A DNA stretch of 64,000 bases from Auanema rhodensis (GCA_964057225.1 OZ059899.1:4216001-4280000); one strand, 5' to 3'. Shown: positions 18,478 to 29,454, numbered from the stretch's first letter. Program-made: numbers and translations. The notes: a model not told the origin generated them from the letters alone.

Positions 18478-19973
18478 CTTGCTAGAACTCTTGGTTTGAA
18501 AAAACCTTGAGTGCTTGGTAACGTGTGGGATGTTGAGACGTTAAAGAATGCGGTGAATAAAGATGAGGATGTAGGCAAAATGAGAAAGGCTTTGGAGAGC
18601 GACCGGTGTCGTATCGACAACTTGTGAGAATGAGGTCGATGCCTTGGCCAATGGCGATGGATCCGCCTTCTACTGTGTGATATCGGGACTCTGGTGCTCT
18701 CCGTATTTTCTCTGTAGTTGAAAATCTGATTCACAAAACATCTGGGGTGACCAAGCTGTTATTTTACAAAACGTTTAGTGTAATTCGTAATATTCGTTCA
18801 ATTACAGCACATTTTACTGATTTGTATGCAACCATTTTCCTCATGCTGACTAAACTTATGTTTTGTTACACTAGTTTCTCGACCATGTGGTGTGTCATCT
18901 TGCAACAAAACTTATGATGTAATTCGTAACATGCTTTTGATAAAAGAGCAGTTTAACAATAAATGTGCACCAATTTCTCTTTTGTGACCAAAAATAATTT
19001 TTGTTTCTTTACAATCTGGTTTTCAAATACATTTGGTGTAGCTCGCATGTTTCGTTGTAACAAAAGTCATGGGATTCGTAATATTAGTTTTACAAAAGAG
19101 CGTTTCGCAATGATGAATGTAGGTATTTCGTGATCAGAAATCGAATTTTGAAATAAAAGCAGAGTTAAATGGCTAAATATTACAAGAACTAGTATTAAAG
19201 TTGGAATAAGGTTCAATGCGTGAGTCTTATGCTTCTGAACAACAATAACGGTATGAGGAAGGTGACATTCAGTAAGGGGAGAAAATCCAAACCGATATGC
19301 TTTAGCCAACACGACCTGTGTTAATCATGATTCAAATTCGAGATAACATTTTTCAACAGGATTTTTCGGACTATAGCGATCTATAAATTAACAATCCTCC
19401 CTTTTTGGTGAGGTTTCCCGTGTAATTTTTTTCATGCGTACTGATTATAAATTTAGGATGTTAGAAGCAAAATTTGTCTGAACGAAATCGTAACGCAAAA
19501 TAAAATAGTCCTGATCGCAAAACAAACTTCATCCACGAAATATAAAGATATAACCGAAGTTATTCTTTCCTTGAAGCCAAAATTAATCCTTAAAAAGGAG
19601 AAAGCGTGGGAAATACAAAATAACAATTACTTTAGGTGAATTTGTTCACTAATTCAGCCTAAAGCCCTCATCAAGCTTCAAGGTTGGGTAACAGAGCATT
19701 TCAGATGTTATAAGCAAGGATACGAAATTTAAAGGTTCAGACGAAAGAATTTTTGTGAACAAACGGGAAAATAATAATCTCGAAACGTATAATCCTTCTT
19801 TAAAAAAAAAAAAGGATTCGTTGCCTCTGTTCCCATTTAACGTTGTTGGCCCCTCCGTATTGTGTTAAGACATAGAGTAGATGGTATGAGAAAAAGAGAG
19901 ATGAAAGAAATTTTAAAAGGAATTAACAACACGAACATTATAGAGAAGGAAAAAAAAATTGTGATAAGTTCGA
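18478..19973 (-). other. Leader of element 1
   Basis: About 1.5 kb between the primer-binding site and the polyprotein start. I see no convincing gene; frames of 81 and 96 codons lack any recognisable features. It holds three degenerate repeats (see 18762-19121). A stretch near 19840-19885 is shared with element 2 near 51048-51090 and may serve packaging or priming (inference). Confidence 0.75.
18762..19121. repeat. Three degenerate repeats in the element 1 leader
   Basis: Copies start near 18765, 18905 and 19058, at spacings of about 140-153 bp. Each carries an ACAAAA run followed by an ATTCGTAAYAT core, and the second and third also share an AAAGAGC motif downstream. The copies are clearly diverged from one another. 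Confidence 0.7.
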
Positions 19974-19986
19974 GGTGGAACCTCCA
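19974..19986 (-). promoter_or_regulatory. Primer-binding site, tRNA-Gln type (element 1)
   Basis: Directly after the 5' LTR the minus strand reads TGGAGGTTCCACC. It is complementary to a tRNA 3' end of the form GGTGGAACCTCCA, which fits the acceptor stem of eukaryotic tRNA-Gln (known from other animals). The match ends after about 13 nt. Confidence 0.8.
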
Positions 19987-20344
19987 CGTTCCGTTATGCT
20001 CCCGCGTCGATCTTACAGACCAATGGAGTCTACAAGATGAGCGTGGTAGTATTCCAGATGTAGCGGTTAAACATGGAGCATAAGGATAAACATAAGACTC
20101 GAGAAAGATTGGTTTATTATATCTACGTGATTACAATAAGATACATATAACTAAGTAAAGGTTAAACTAATAGAGAACAGAGAGAGAACGACCAACCATC
20201 CATGATCGTCCCTGAGGCAAAGCTGAAGTGTTGTAATATGGAAAAGGGCGGGTCGTCTTCTCTCAGTCTCGCATTCTCTGACTCTAACCCGCCTGCTACA
20301 GCTTCGTCATATGAATGTAATGCATTGATCATCCGAATGGAACG
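19987..20344 (-). repeat. 5' LTR of element 1 (358 bp)
   Basis: By eye identical to the LTR at 10355-10712. Bounded inside by the primer-binding site and outside by the TAGT duplication. Confidence 0.95.
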
Positions 20345-20456
20345 TAGTTGTGAATATTAATCTCCTAATCTAATTTTTGTTTCAATCATTTTGTAAATCT
20401 CTTGAAAAAAAATATAGAAAAGTTAAGAACTCGAAGAATAAAACCAAAACTACTGT

Positions 20457-20528
20457 TGGAGATATGGGGAATCGAACCCCAGACTTCTCGCATGCAAAGC
20501 TAGCGCTCTACCCCTGAGCTATATCCCC
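20457..20528 (-). tRNA. tRNA-Ala(UGC), class 29A
   Basis: A29·G41 mismatch; flank T. Confidence 0.75.
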
Positions 20529-20704
20529 ACATTTGACAGAATATATGACTGTGAGTTTGTTCAAACTTGAAGAACCTCTTGATCAAAAATTTTAGTTGTG
20601 AATATTAATTTCCTAATCTAATTTTTCTTTCAATCATTTTGTAAATTTCCTGAAAAAAAATTTATAAAAGTAAAGAACTTGAAGAATAAAACCAAAACTA
20701 CTGT

Positions 20705-20776
20705 TGGAGATATGGGGAATCGAACACCAGACTTCTCGCATGCAAAGCGAGCGCTCTACCCCTGAGCTATATCCCC
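20705..20776 (-). tRNA. tRNA-Ala(UGC), class 52U
   Basis: U52·C62 mismatch in the T stem; flank T. Confidence 0.75.
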
Positions 20777-20952
20777 ACATTTGACAGAATATATGACTGT
20801 GAGTTTGTTCAAACTTGAAGAACCTCTTGATCAAAAATTTTAGTTGTGAATATTAATTTCCTAATCTAATTTTTCTTTCAATCATTTTGTAAATTTCCTG
20901 AAAAAAAATTTATAAAAGTAAAGAACTTGAAGAATAAAACCAAAACTACTGT

Positions 20953-21024
20953 TGGAGATATGGGGAATCGAACACCAGACTTCTCGCATGCAAAGCGAGG
21001 GCTCTACCCCTGAGCTATATCCCC
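20953..21024 (-). tRNA. tRNA-Ala(UGC), class 52U plus C26
   Basis: U52·C62 mismatch, and G26 to C at the D/anticodon stem junction; flank T. Confidence 0.7.
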
Positions 21025-21200
21025 ACATTCGACAGAATATATGACTGTGAGTTTGTTCAAACTTGAAGAACCTCTTGATCAAAAATTTTAGTTGTGAATA
21101 TTAATCTCCTAATCTAATTTTTATTTCAATCATTTTGTAAATTTCCTGAAAAAAAATTTATAAAAGTAAAGAACTTGAAGAATAAAACCAAAACTACTGT

Positions 21201-21272
21201 TGGAGATATGGGGAATCGAACCCCAGACTTCTCGCATGCAAAGCGAGCGCTCTACCCCTGAGCTATATCCTC
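21201..21272 (-). tRNA. tRNA-Ala(UGC), class 2A
   Basis: A2·C71 mismatch; flank T. Confidence 0.75.
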
Positions 21273-21449
21273 ACATTTGACAGAATATATGACTGTGAGT
21301 TTGTTCAAACTTGAAGAACCTCTTGATCAAAAATTTTAGTTGTGAATATTAATCTCCTAATCTAATTTTTGTTTCAATCATTTTGTAAATCTCCTGAAAA
21401 AAAAATATAGAAAAGTAAAGAACTTGAAGAATAAAAGCAAAACTACTGT

Positions 21450-21521
21450 TGGAGATATGGGGAATCGAACCCCAGACTTCTCGCATGCAAAGCGAGCGCT
21501 CTACCCCTGAGCTATATCCCC
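21450..21521 (-). tRNA. tRNA-Ala(UGC)
   Basis: Consensus body, flank T. Confidence 0.95.
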
Positions 21522-21696
21522 ACATTCGACAGAATATATGACTGTGAGTTTGTTCAAACTTGAAGAACCTCTTGATCAAAAATTTTAGTTGTGAATATTA
21601 ATCTCCTAATCTAATTTTTGTTTCAATCATTTTGTAAATCTCTTGAAAAAAATATAGAAAAGCAAAGAACTTGAAGAATAAAACCAAAACTACTGT

Positions 21697-21768
21697 TGGA
21701 GATATGGGGAATCGAACCCCAGACTTCTCGCATGCAAAGCGAGCGCTCTACCCCTGAGCTATATCCCC
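21697..21768 (-). tRNA. tRNA-Ala(UGC)
   Basis: Consensus body, flank T. Confidence 0.95.
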
Positions 21769-21944
21769 ACATTCGACAGAATATATGACTGTGAGTTTGT
21801 TCAAACTTGAAGAACCTCTTGATCAGAAATTTTAGTTGTGAATATTAATTTTCTAATCTAATTTTTCTTTCAATCATTTTGTAAATCTCCTGAAAAAAAA
21901 TATATAAAAGTAAAGAACTTGAAGAATAAAACCAAAACTACTGT

Positions 21945-22016
21945 TGGAGATATGGGGAATCGAACCCCAGACTTCTGGCATGCAAAGCGAGCGCTCTACC
22001 CCTGAGCTATATCCCC
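21945..22016 (-). tRNA. tRNA-Ala(UGC), C41 variant
   Basis: G41 to C gives C29·C41 in the anticodon stem, hitting the same pair as class 29A from the other side. Flank A. Confidence 0.75.
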
Positions 22017-22192
22017 ACATTCGACAAAGTCAATGACTGTGAGTTTGTTCAAACTTGAAGAACCTCTTGATCAAAAATTTTAGTTGTGAATATTAATTTC
22101 CTAATCTAATTTTTCTTTCAATCATTTTGTAAATTTCCTGAAAAAAAATATAGAAAAGTAAAGAACTTGAAAAATAAAACCAAAACTACTGT

Positions 22193-22264
22193 TGGAGATA
22201 TGGGGAATCGAACCCCAGACTTCTCGCATGCAAAGCTAGCGCTCTACCCCTGAGCTATATCCCC
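22193..22264 (-). tRNA. tRNA-Ala(UGC), class 29A
   Basis: A29·G41 mismatch; flank T. Confidence 0.75.
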
Positions 22265-22440
22265 ACATTTGACAGAATATATGACTGTGAGTTTGTTCAA
22301 ACTTGAAGAACCTCTTGATCAAAAATTTTAGTTGTGAATATTAATTTCCTAATCTAATTTTTCTTTCAATCATTTTGTAAATTTCCTGAAAAAAAATTTA
22401 TAAAAGTAAAGAACTTGAAGAATAAAACCAAAACTACTGT

Positions 22441-22512
22441 TGGAGATATGGGGAATCGAACCCCAGACTTCTCGCATGCAAAGCGAGCGCTCTACCCCTG
22501 AGCTATATCCCC
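22441..22512 (-). tRNA. tRNA-Ala(UGC)
   Basis: Consensus body, flank T. Confidence 0.95.
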
Positions 22513-22688
22513 ACATTCGACAGAATATATGACTGTGAGTTTGTTCAAACTTGAAGAACCTCTTGATCAAAAATTTTAGTTGTGAATATTAATCTCCTAA
22601 TCTAATTTTTGTTTCAATCATTTTGTAAATCTCCTGAAAAAAAATATAGTAAAGTAAAGAACTTGAAGAATAAAACCAAAACTACTGT

Positions 22689-22760
22689 TGGAGATATGGG
22701 GAATCGAACCCCAGACTTCTCGCATGCAAAGCGAGCGCTCTACCCCTGAGCTATATCCTC
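22689..22760 (-). tRNA. tRNA-Ala(UGC), class 2A
   Basis: A2·C71 mismatch; flank T. Confidence 0.75.
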
Positions 22761-22936
22761 ACATTTGACAGAATATATGACTGTGAGTTTGTTCAAACTT
22801 GAAAAACCTCTTGATCAAAAATTTTAGTTGTGAATATTAATTTCCTAATCTAATTTTTCTTTCAATCATTTTGTAAATTTCCTGAAAAAAAATTTATAAA
22901 AGTAAAGAACTTGAAGAATAAAACCAAAACTACTGT

Positions 22937-23008
22937 TGGAGATATGGGGAATCGAACCCCAGACTTCTCGCATGCAAAGCGAGCGCTCTACCCCTGAGCT
23001 ATATCCCC
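22937..23008 (-). tRNA. tRNA-Ala(UGC)
   Basis: Consensus body, flank T. Confidence 0.95.
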
Positions 23009-23184
23009 ACATTTGACAGAATATATGACTGTGAGTTTGTTCAAACTTGAAGAACCTCTTGATCAAAAATTTTAGTTGTGAATATTAATTTCCTAATCTA
23101 ATTTTTGTTTCAATCATTTTGTAAATCTCCTGAAAAAAAATATAGAAAAGTAAAGAACTTGAAGAATAAAACCAAAACTACTGT

Positions 23185-23256
23185 TGGAGATATGGGGAAT
23201 CGAACCCCAGACTTCTCGCATGCAAAGCTAGCGCTCTACCCCTGAGCTATATCCCC
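23185..23256 (-). tRNA. tRNA-Ala(UGC), class 29A
   Basis: A29·G41 mismatch; flank T. Confidence 0.75.
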
Positions 23257-23432
23257 ACATTTGACAGAATATATGACTGTGAGTTTGTTCAAACTTGAAG
23301 AACCTCTTGATCAAAAATTTTAGTTGTGAATATTAATTTCCTAATCTAATTTTTCTTTCAATCATTTTGTAAATTTCCTGAAAAAAAATTTATAAAAGTA
23401 AAGAACTTGAAGAATAAAACCAAAACTACTGT

Positions 23433-23504
23433 TGGAGATATGGGGAATCGAACCCCAGACTTCTCGCATGCAAAGCGAGCGCTCTACCCCTGAGCTATAT
23501 CCCC
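23433..23504 (-). tRNA. tRNA-Ala(UGC)
   Basis: Consensus body, flank T. Confidence 0.95.
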
Positions 23505-23680
23505 ACATTCGACAGAATATATGACTGTGAGTTTGTTCAAACTTGAAGAACCTCTTGATCAAAAATTTTAGTTGTGAATATTAATCTCCTAATCTAATTT
23601 TTGTTTCAATCATTTTGTAAATCTCCTGAAAAAAAATATAGAAAAGTAAAGAACTTGAAGAATAAAACCAAAACTACTGT

Positions 23681-23752
23681 TGGAGATATGGGGAATCGAA
23701 CCCCAGACTTCTCGCATGCAAAGCGAGCGCTCTACCCCTGAGCTATATCCTC
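23681..23752 (-). tRNA. tRNA-Ala(UGC), class 2A
   Basis: A2·C71 mismatch; flank T. Confidence 0.75.
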
Positions 23753-23928
23753 ACATTTGACAGAATATATGACTGTGAGTTTGTTCAAACTTGAAAAACC
23801 TCTTGATCAAAAATTTTAGTTGTGAATATTAATTTCCTAATCTAATTTTTCTTTCAATCATTTTGTAAATTTCCTGAAAAAAAATTTATAAAAGTAAAGA
23901 ACTTGAAGAATAAAACCAAAACTACTGT

Positions 23929-24000
23929 TGGAGATATGGGGAATCGAACCCCAGACTTCTCGCATGCAAAGCGAGCGCTCTACCCCTGAGCTATATCCCC
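23929..24000 (-). tRNA. tRNA-Ala(UGC)
   Basis: Consensus body, flank T. Confidence 0.95.
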
Positions 24001-24176
24001 ACATTTGACAGAATATATGACTGTGAGTTTGTTCAAACTTGAAGAACCTCTTGATCAAAAATTTTAGTTGTGAATATTAATTTCCTAATCTAATTTTTGT
24101 TTCAATCATTTTGTAAATCTCCTGAAAAAAAATATAGAAAAGTAAAGAACTTGAAGAATAAAACCAAAACTACTGT

Positions 24177-24248
24177 TGGAGATATGGGGAATCGAACCCC
24201 AGACTTCTCGCATGCAAAGCGAGCGCTCTACCCCTGAGCTATATCCCC
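24177..24248 (-). tRNA. tRNA-Ala(UGC)
   Basis: Consensus body, flank T. Confidence 0.95.
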
Positions 24249-24423
24249 ACATTTGACAGAATATATGACTGTGAGTTTGTTCAAACTTGAAGAACCTCTT
24301 GATCAAAAATTTTAGTTGTGAATATTAATCTCCTAATCTAATTTTTGTTTCAATCATTTTGTAAATCTCTTGAAAAAAATATAGAAAAGTTAAGAACTCG
24401 AAGAATAAAACCAAAACTACTGT

Positions 24424-24495
24424 TGGAGATATGGGGAATCGAACCCCAGACTTCTCGCATGCAAAGCGAGCGCTCTACCCCTGAGCTATATCCCC
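24424..24495 (-). tRNA. tRNA-Ala(UGC)
   Basis: Consensus body, flank T. Confidence 0.95.
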
Positions 24496-24671
24496 ACATT
24501 CGACAGAATATATGACTGTGAGTTTGTTCAAACTTGAAGAACCTCTTGATCAAAAATTTTAGTTGTGAATATTAATTTCCTAATCTAATTTTTCTTTCAA
24601 TCATTTTGTAAATTTCCTGAAAAAAAATATAGAAAAGTAAAGAACTTGAAAAATAAAACCAAAACTACTGT

Positions 24672-24743
24672 TGGAGATATGGGGAATCGAACCCCAGACT
24701 TCTCGCATGCAAAGCTAGCGCTCTACCCCTGAGCTATATCCCC
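24672..24743 (-). tRNA. tRNA-Ala(UGC), class 29A
   Basis: A29·G41 mismatch; flank T. Confidence 0.75.
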
Positions 24744-24919
24744 ACATTTGACAGAATATATGACTGTGAGTTTGTTCAAACTTGAAGAACCTCTTGATCA
24801 AAAATTTTAGTTGTGAATATTAATTTCCTAATCTAATTTTTCTTTCAATCATTTTGTAAATTTCCTGAAAAAAAATTTATAAAAGTAAAGAACTTGAAGA
24901 ATAAAACCAAAACTACTGT

Positions 24920-24991
24920 TGGAGATATGGGGAATCGAACCCCAGACTTCTCGCATGCAAAGCGAGCGCTCTACCCCTGAGCTATATCCCC
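24920..24991 (-). tRNA. tRNA-Ala(UGC)
   Basis: Consensus body, flank T. Confidence 0.95.
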
Positions 24992-25167
24992 ACATTCGAC
25001 AGAATATATGACTGTGAGTTTGTTCAAACTTGAAGAACCTCTTGATCAAAAATTTTAGTTGTGAATATTAATCTCCTAATCTAATTTTTGTTTCAATCAT
25101 TTTGTAAATCTCCTGAAAAAAAATATAGAAAAGTAAAGAACTTGAAGAATAAAACCAAAACTACTGT

Positions 25168-25239
25168 TGGAGATATGGGGAATCGAACCCCAGACTTCTC
25201 GCATGCAAAGCGAGCGCTCTACCCCTGAGCTATATCCTC
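25168..25239 (-). tRNA. tRNA-Ala(UGC), class 2A
   Basis: A2·C71 mismatch; flank T. Confidence 0.75.
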
Positions 25240-25415
25240 ACATTTGACAGAATATATGACTGTGAGTTTGTTCAAACTTGAAAAACCTCTTGATCAAAAA
25301 TTTTAGTTGTGAATATTAATTTCCTAATCTAATTTTTCTTTCAATCATTTTGTAAATTTCCTGAAAAAAAATTTATAAAAGTAAAGAACTTGAAGAATAA
25401 AACCAAAACTACTGT

Positions 25416-25487
25416 TGGAGATATGGGGAATCGAACCCCAGACTTCTCGCATGCAAAGCGAGCGCTCTACCCCTGAGCTATATCCCC
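25416..25487 (-). tRNA. tRNA-Ala(UGC)
   Basis: Consensus body, flank T. Confidence 0.95.
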
Positions 25488-25663
25488 ACATTTGACAGAA
25501 TATATGACTGTGAGTTTGTTCAAACTTGAAGAACCTCTTGATCAAAAATTTTAGTTGTGAATATTAATTTCCTAATCTAATTTTTGTTTCAATCATTTTG
25601 TAAATCTCCTGAAAAAAAATATAGAAAAGTAAAGAACTTGAAGAATAAAACCAAAACTACTGT

Positions 25664-25736
25664 TGGAGATATGGGGGAATCGAACCCCAGACTTCTCGCA
25701 TGCAAAGCGAGCGCTCTACCCCTGAGCTATATCCCC
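25664..25736 (-). tRNA. tRNA-Ala(UGC), 1-nt insertion
   Basis: 73 nt: an extra C in the 3' T-stem strand disturbs the T arm/acceptor register. Possible pseudogene. Flank T. Confidence 0.65.
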
Positions 25737-25911
25737 ACATTTGACAGAATATATGACTGTGAGTTTGTTCAAACTTGAAGAACCTCTTGATCAAAAATTT
25801 TAGTTGTGAATATTAATCTCCTAATCTAATTTTTGTTTCAATCATTTTGTAAATCTCTTGAAAAAAATATAGAAAAGTTAAGAACTCGAAGAATAAAACC
25901 AAAACTACTGT

Positions 25912-25983
25912 TGGAGATATGGGGAATCGAACCCCAGACTTCTCGCATGCAAAGCGAGCGCTCTACCCCTGAGCTATATCCCC
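25912..25983 (-). tRNA. tRNA-Ala(UGC)
   Basis: Consensus body, flank T. Confidence 0.95.
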
Positions 25984-26159
25984 ACATTCGACAGAATATA
26001 TGACTGTGAGTTTGTTCAAACTTGAAGAACCTCTTGATCAAAAATTTTAGTTGTGAATATTAATTTCCTAATCTAATTTTTCTTTCAATCATTTTGTAAA
26101 TTTCCTGAAAAAAAATATAGAAAAGTAAAGAACTTGAAAAATAAAACCAAAACTACTGT

Positions 26160-26231
26160 TGGAGATATGGGGAATCGAACCCCAGACTTCTCGCATGCAA
26201 AGCTAGCGCTCTACCCCTGAGCTATATCCCC
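26160..26231 (-). tRNA. tRNA-Ala(UGC), class 29A
   Basis: A29·G41 mismatch; flank T. Confidence 0.75.
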
Positions 26232-26407
26232 ACATTTGACAGAATATATGACTGTGAGTTTGTTCAAACTTGAAGAACCTCTTGATCAAAAATTTTAGTT
26301 GTGAATATTAATTTCCTAATCTAATTTTTCTTTCAATCATTTTGTAAATTTCCTGAAAAAAAATTTATAAAAGTAAAGAACTTGAAGAATAGAACCAAAA
26401 CTACTGT

Positions 26408-26479
26408 TGGAGACATGGGGAATCGAACACCAGACTTCTCGCATGCAAAGCGAGCGCTCTACCCCTGAGCTATATCCCC
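26408..26479 (-). tRNA. tRNA-Ala(UGC), class 52U plus G67
   Basis: U52·C62 mismatch and U6:G67 wobble; flank T. Confidence 0.75.
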
Positions 26480-26655
26480 ACATTCGACAGAATATATGAC
26501 TGTGAGTTTGTTCAAACTTGAAGAACCTCTTGATCAAAAATTTTAGTTGTGAATATTAATCTCCTAATCTAATTTTTGTTTCAATCATTTTGTAAATCTC
26601 CTGAAAAAAAATATAGAAAAGTAAAGAACTTGAAGAATAATACCAAAACTACTGT

Positions 26656-26727
26656 TGGAGATATGGGGAATCGAACCCCAGACTTCTCGCATGCAAAGCG
26701 AGCGCTCTACCCCTGAGCTATATCCCC
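26656..26727 (-). tRNA. tRNA-Ala(UGC)
   Basis: Consensus body, flank T. Confidence 0.95.
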
Positions 26728-26903
26728 ACATTCAACAGAATATATGACTGTGAGTTTGTTCAAACTTGAAGAACCTCTTGATCAGAAATTTTAGTTGTGA
26801 ATATTAATTTCTTAATCTAATTTTTCTTTCAATCATTTTGTAAATCTCCTGAAAAAAAATATATAAAAGTAAAGAACTTGAAGAATAAAACCAAAACTAC
26901 TGT

Positions 26904-26975
26904 TGGAGATATGGGGAATCGAACCCCAGACTTCTCGCATGCAAAGCGAGCGCTCTACCCCTGAGCTATATCCCC
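26904..26975 (-). tRNA. tRNA-Ala(UGC)
   Basis: Consensus body; flank T carries one change (gagtatatgac). Confidence 0.95.
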
Positions 26976-27151
26976 ACATTTGACAGAGTATATGACTGTG
27001 AGTTTGTTCAAACTTGAAGAACCTCTTGATCAAAAATTTTAGTTGTGAATATTAATCTCCTAATCTAATTTTTGTTTCAATCATTTTGTAAATCTCTTTA
27101 AAAAAAATATAGAAAAGTTAAGAACTCGAAGAATAAAACCAAAACTACTGT

Positions 27152-27223
27152 TGGAGATATGGGGAATCGAACCCCAGACTTCTCGCATGCAAAGCGAGCG
27201 CTCTACCCCTGAGCTATATCCCC
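27152..27223 (-). tRNA. tRNA-Ala(UGC)
   Basis: Consensus body, flank T. Confidence 0.95.
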
Positions 27224-27399
27224 ACATTCGACAGAATATATGACTGTGAGTTTGTTCAAACTTGAAGAACCTCTTGATCAAAAATTTTAGTTGTGAATAT
27301 TAATTTCCTAATCTAATTTTTCTTTCAATCATTTTGTAAATTTCCTGAAAAAAATTTTATAAAAGTAAAGAACTTGAAGAATAAAACCAAAACTACTGT

Positions 27400-27471
27400 T
27401 GGAGATATGGGGAATCGAACCCCAGACTTCTCGCATGCAAAGCGAGCGCTCTACCCCTGAGCTATATCCCC
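27400..27471 (-). tRNA. tRNA-Ala(UGC)
   Basis: Consensus body, flank A. Confidence 0.95.
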
Positions 27472-27647
27472 ACATTCGACAAAGTCAATGACTGTGAGTT
27501 TGTTCAAACTTGAAGAACCTCTTGATCAAAAATTTTAGTTGTGAATATTAATTTCCTAATCTAATTTTTCTCTCAATCATTTTGTAAATCTCCTGAAAAA
27601 AAATATAGAAAAGTAAAGAACTTGAAGAATAAAACCGAAACTACTGT

Positions 27648-27719
27648 TGGAGATATGAGGGATCGAACCCCAGACTTCTCGCATGCAAAGCGAGCGCTCT
27701 ACCCCTGAGCTATATCCCC
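27648..27719 (-). tRNA. tRNA-Ala(UGC), class 63U plus C60
   Basis: G51:U63 wobble and U60 to C; flank A. Confidence 0.88.
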
Positions 27720-27895
27720 ACATTCGACAAAGTCAATGACTGTGAGTTTGTTCAAACTTGAAAAACCTCTTGATCAAAAATTTTAGTTGTGAATGTTAAT
27801 TTCCTAATCTAATTTTCCTTTCAATCATTTTGTAAATTTCCTGAAAAAAAATTTATAAAAGTAAAGAACTTGAAGAATAAAACCAAAACTACTGT

Positions 27896-27967
27896 TGGAG
27901 ATATGGGGAATCGAACCCCAGACTTCTCGCATGCAAAGCGAGCGCTCTACCCCTGAGCTATATCCCC
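27896..27967 (-). tRNA. tRNA-Ala(UGC)
   Basis: Consensus body, flank T. Confidence 0.95.
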
Positions 27968-28143
27968 ACATTTGACAGAATATATGACTGTGAGTTTGTT
28001 CAAACTTGAAGAACCTCTTGATCAAAAATTTTAGTTGTGAATATTAATTTCCTAATCTAATTTTTGTTTCAATCATTTTGTAAATCTCCTGAAAAAAAAT
28101 ATAGAAAAGTAAAGAACTTGAAGAATAAAACCAAAACTACTGT

Positions 28144-28215
28144 TGGAGATATGGGGAATCGAACCCCAGACTTCTCGCATGCAAAGCGAGCGCTCTACCC
28201 CTGAGCTATATCCCC
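28144..28215 (-). tRNA. tRNA-Ala(UGC)
   Basis: Consensus body, flank T. Confidence 0.95.
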
Positions 28216-28390
28216 ACATTTGACAGAATATATGACTGTGAGTTTGTTCAAACTTGAAGAACCTCTTGATCAAAAATTTTAGTTGTGAATATTAATCTCC
28301 TAATCTAATTTTTGTTTCAATCATTTTGTAAATCTCTTGAAAAAAATATAGAAAAGTTAAGAACTCGAAGAATAAAACCAAAACTACTGT

Positions 28391-28462
28391 TGGAGATATG
28401 GGGAATCGAACCCCAGACTTCTCGCATGCAAAGCGAGCGCTCTACCCCTGAGCTATATCCCC
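28391..28462 (-). tRNA. tRNA-Ala(UGC)
   Basis: Consensus body, flank T. Confidence 0.95.
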
Positions 28463-28638
28463 ACATTCGCCAGAATATATGACTGTGAGTTTGTTCAAAC
28501 TTGAAGAACCTCTTGATCAAAAATTTTAGTTGTGAATATTAATTTCCTAATCTAATTTTTCTTTCAATCATTTTGTAAATTTCCTGAAAAAAAATATAGA
28601 AAAGTAAAGAACTTGAAAAATAAAACCAAAACTACTGT

Positions 28639-28710
28639 TGGAGATATGGGGAATCGAACCCCAGACTTCTCGCATGCAAAGCTAGCGCTCTACCCCTGAG
28701 CTATATCCCC
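28639..28710 (-). tRNA. tRNA-Ala(UGC), class 29A
   Basis: A29·G41 mismatch; flank T. Confidence 0.75.
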
Positions 28711-28886
28711 ACATTTGACAGAATATATGACTGTGAGTTTGTTCAAACTTGAAGAACCTCTTGATCAAAAATTTTAGTTGTGAATATTAATTTCCTAATC
28801 TAATTTTTCTTTCAATCATTTTGTAAATTTCCTGAAAAAAAATTTATAAAAGTAAAGAACTTGAAGAATAGAACCAAAACTACTGT

Positions 28887-28958
28887 TGGAGACATGGGGA
28901 ATCGAACACCAGACTTCTCGCATGCAAAGCGAGCGCTCTACCCCTGAGCTATATCCCC
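28887..28958 (-). tRNA. tRNA-Ala(UGC), class 52U plus G67
   Basis: U52·C62 mismatch and U6:G67 wobble; flank T. Confidence 0.75.
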
Positions 28959-29134
28959 ACATTCGACAGAATATATGACTGTGAGTTTGTTCAAACTTGA
29001 AGAACCTCTTGATCAAAAATTTTAGTTGTGAATATTAATCTCCTAATCTAATTTTTGTTTCAATCATTTTGTAAATCTCCTGAAAAAAAATATAGAAAAG
29101 TAAAGAACTTGAAGAATAATACCAAAACTACTGT

Positions 29135-29206
29135 TGGAGATATGGGGAATCGAACCCCAGACTTCTCGCATGCAAAGCGAGCGCTCTACCCCTGAGCTAT
29201 ATCCCC
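29135..29206 (-). tRNA. tRNA-Ala(UGC)
   Basis: Consensus body, flank T. Confidence 0.95.
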
Positions 29207-29382
29207 ACATTTGACAGAATATATGACTGTGAGTTTGTTCAAACCTGAAAAACCTCTTGATCAAAAATTTTAGTTGTGAATATTAATTTCCTAATCTAAT
29301 TTTTCTTTCAATCATTTTGTAAATTTCCTGAAAAAAAATTTATAAAAGTAAAGAACTTGAAGAATAAAACCAAAACTACTGT

Positions 29383-29454
29383 TGGAGATATGGGGAATCG
29401 AACCCCAGACTTCTCGCATGCAAAGCGAGCGCTCTACCCCTGAGCTATATCCCC
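29383..29454 (-). tRNA. tRNA-Ala(UGC)
   Basis: Consensus body, flank T. Confidence 0.95.

Larger units (their letters stand above)
10006..20344 (-). mobile_element. Element 1: full-length Ty3/gypsy retroelement with env-like segment
   Basis: An LTR retroelement on the minus strand, inserted in the array spacer with the 4-bp duplication TAGT (10002-10005, 20345-20348). In its own direction the order is: 5' LTR 19987-20344, primer-binding site directly abutting, leader of about 1.5 kb, one 2355-codon frame 18477-11410, 3' untranslated region, polypurine tract, 3' LTR 10355-10712, then a second, 5'-trimmed LTR 10006-10354. The two full LTRs look identical base for base, implying a recent insertion. 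LTR ends are CGTTCC and GGAACG rather than the usual TG and CA. Confidence 0.95.

Noticed and set aside
18444-18734. 96-codon minus-strand frame overlapping the polyprotein start
   Set aside because: It sits in the leader in another frame, has no recognisable features, and is deleted in element 2.
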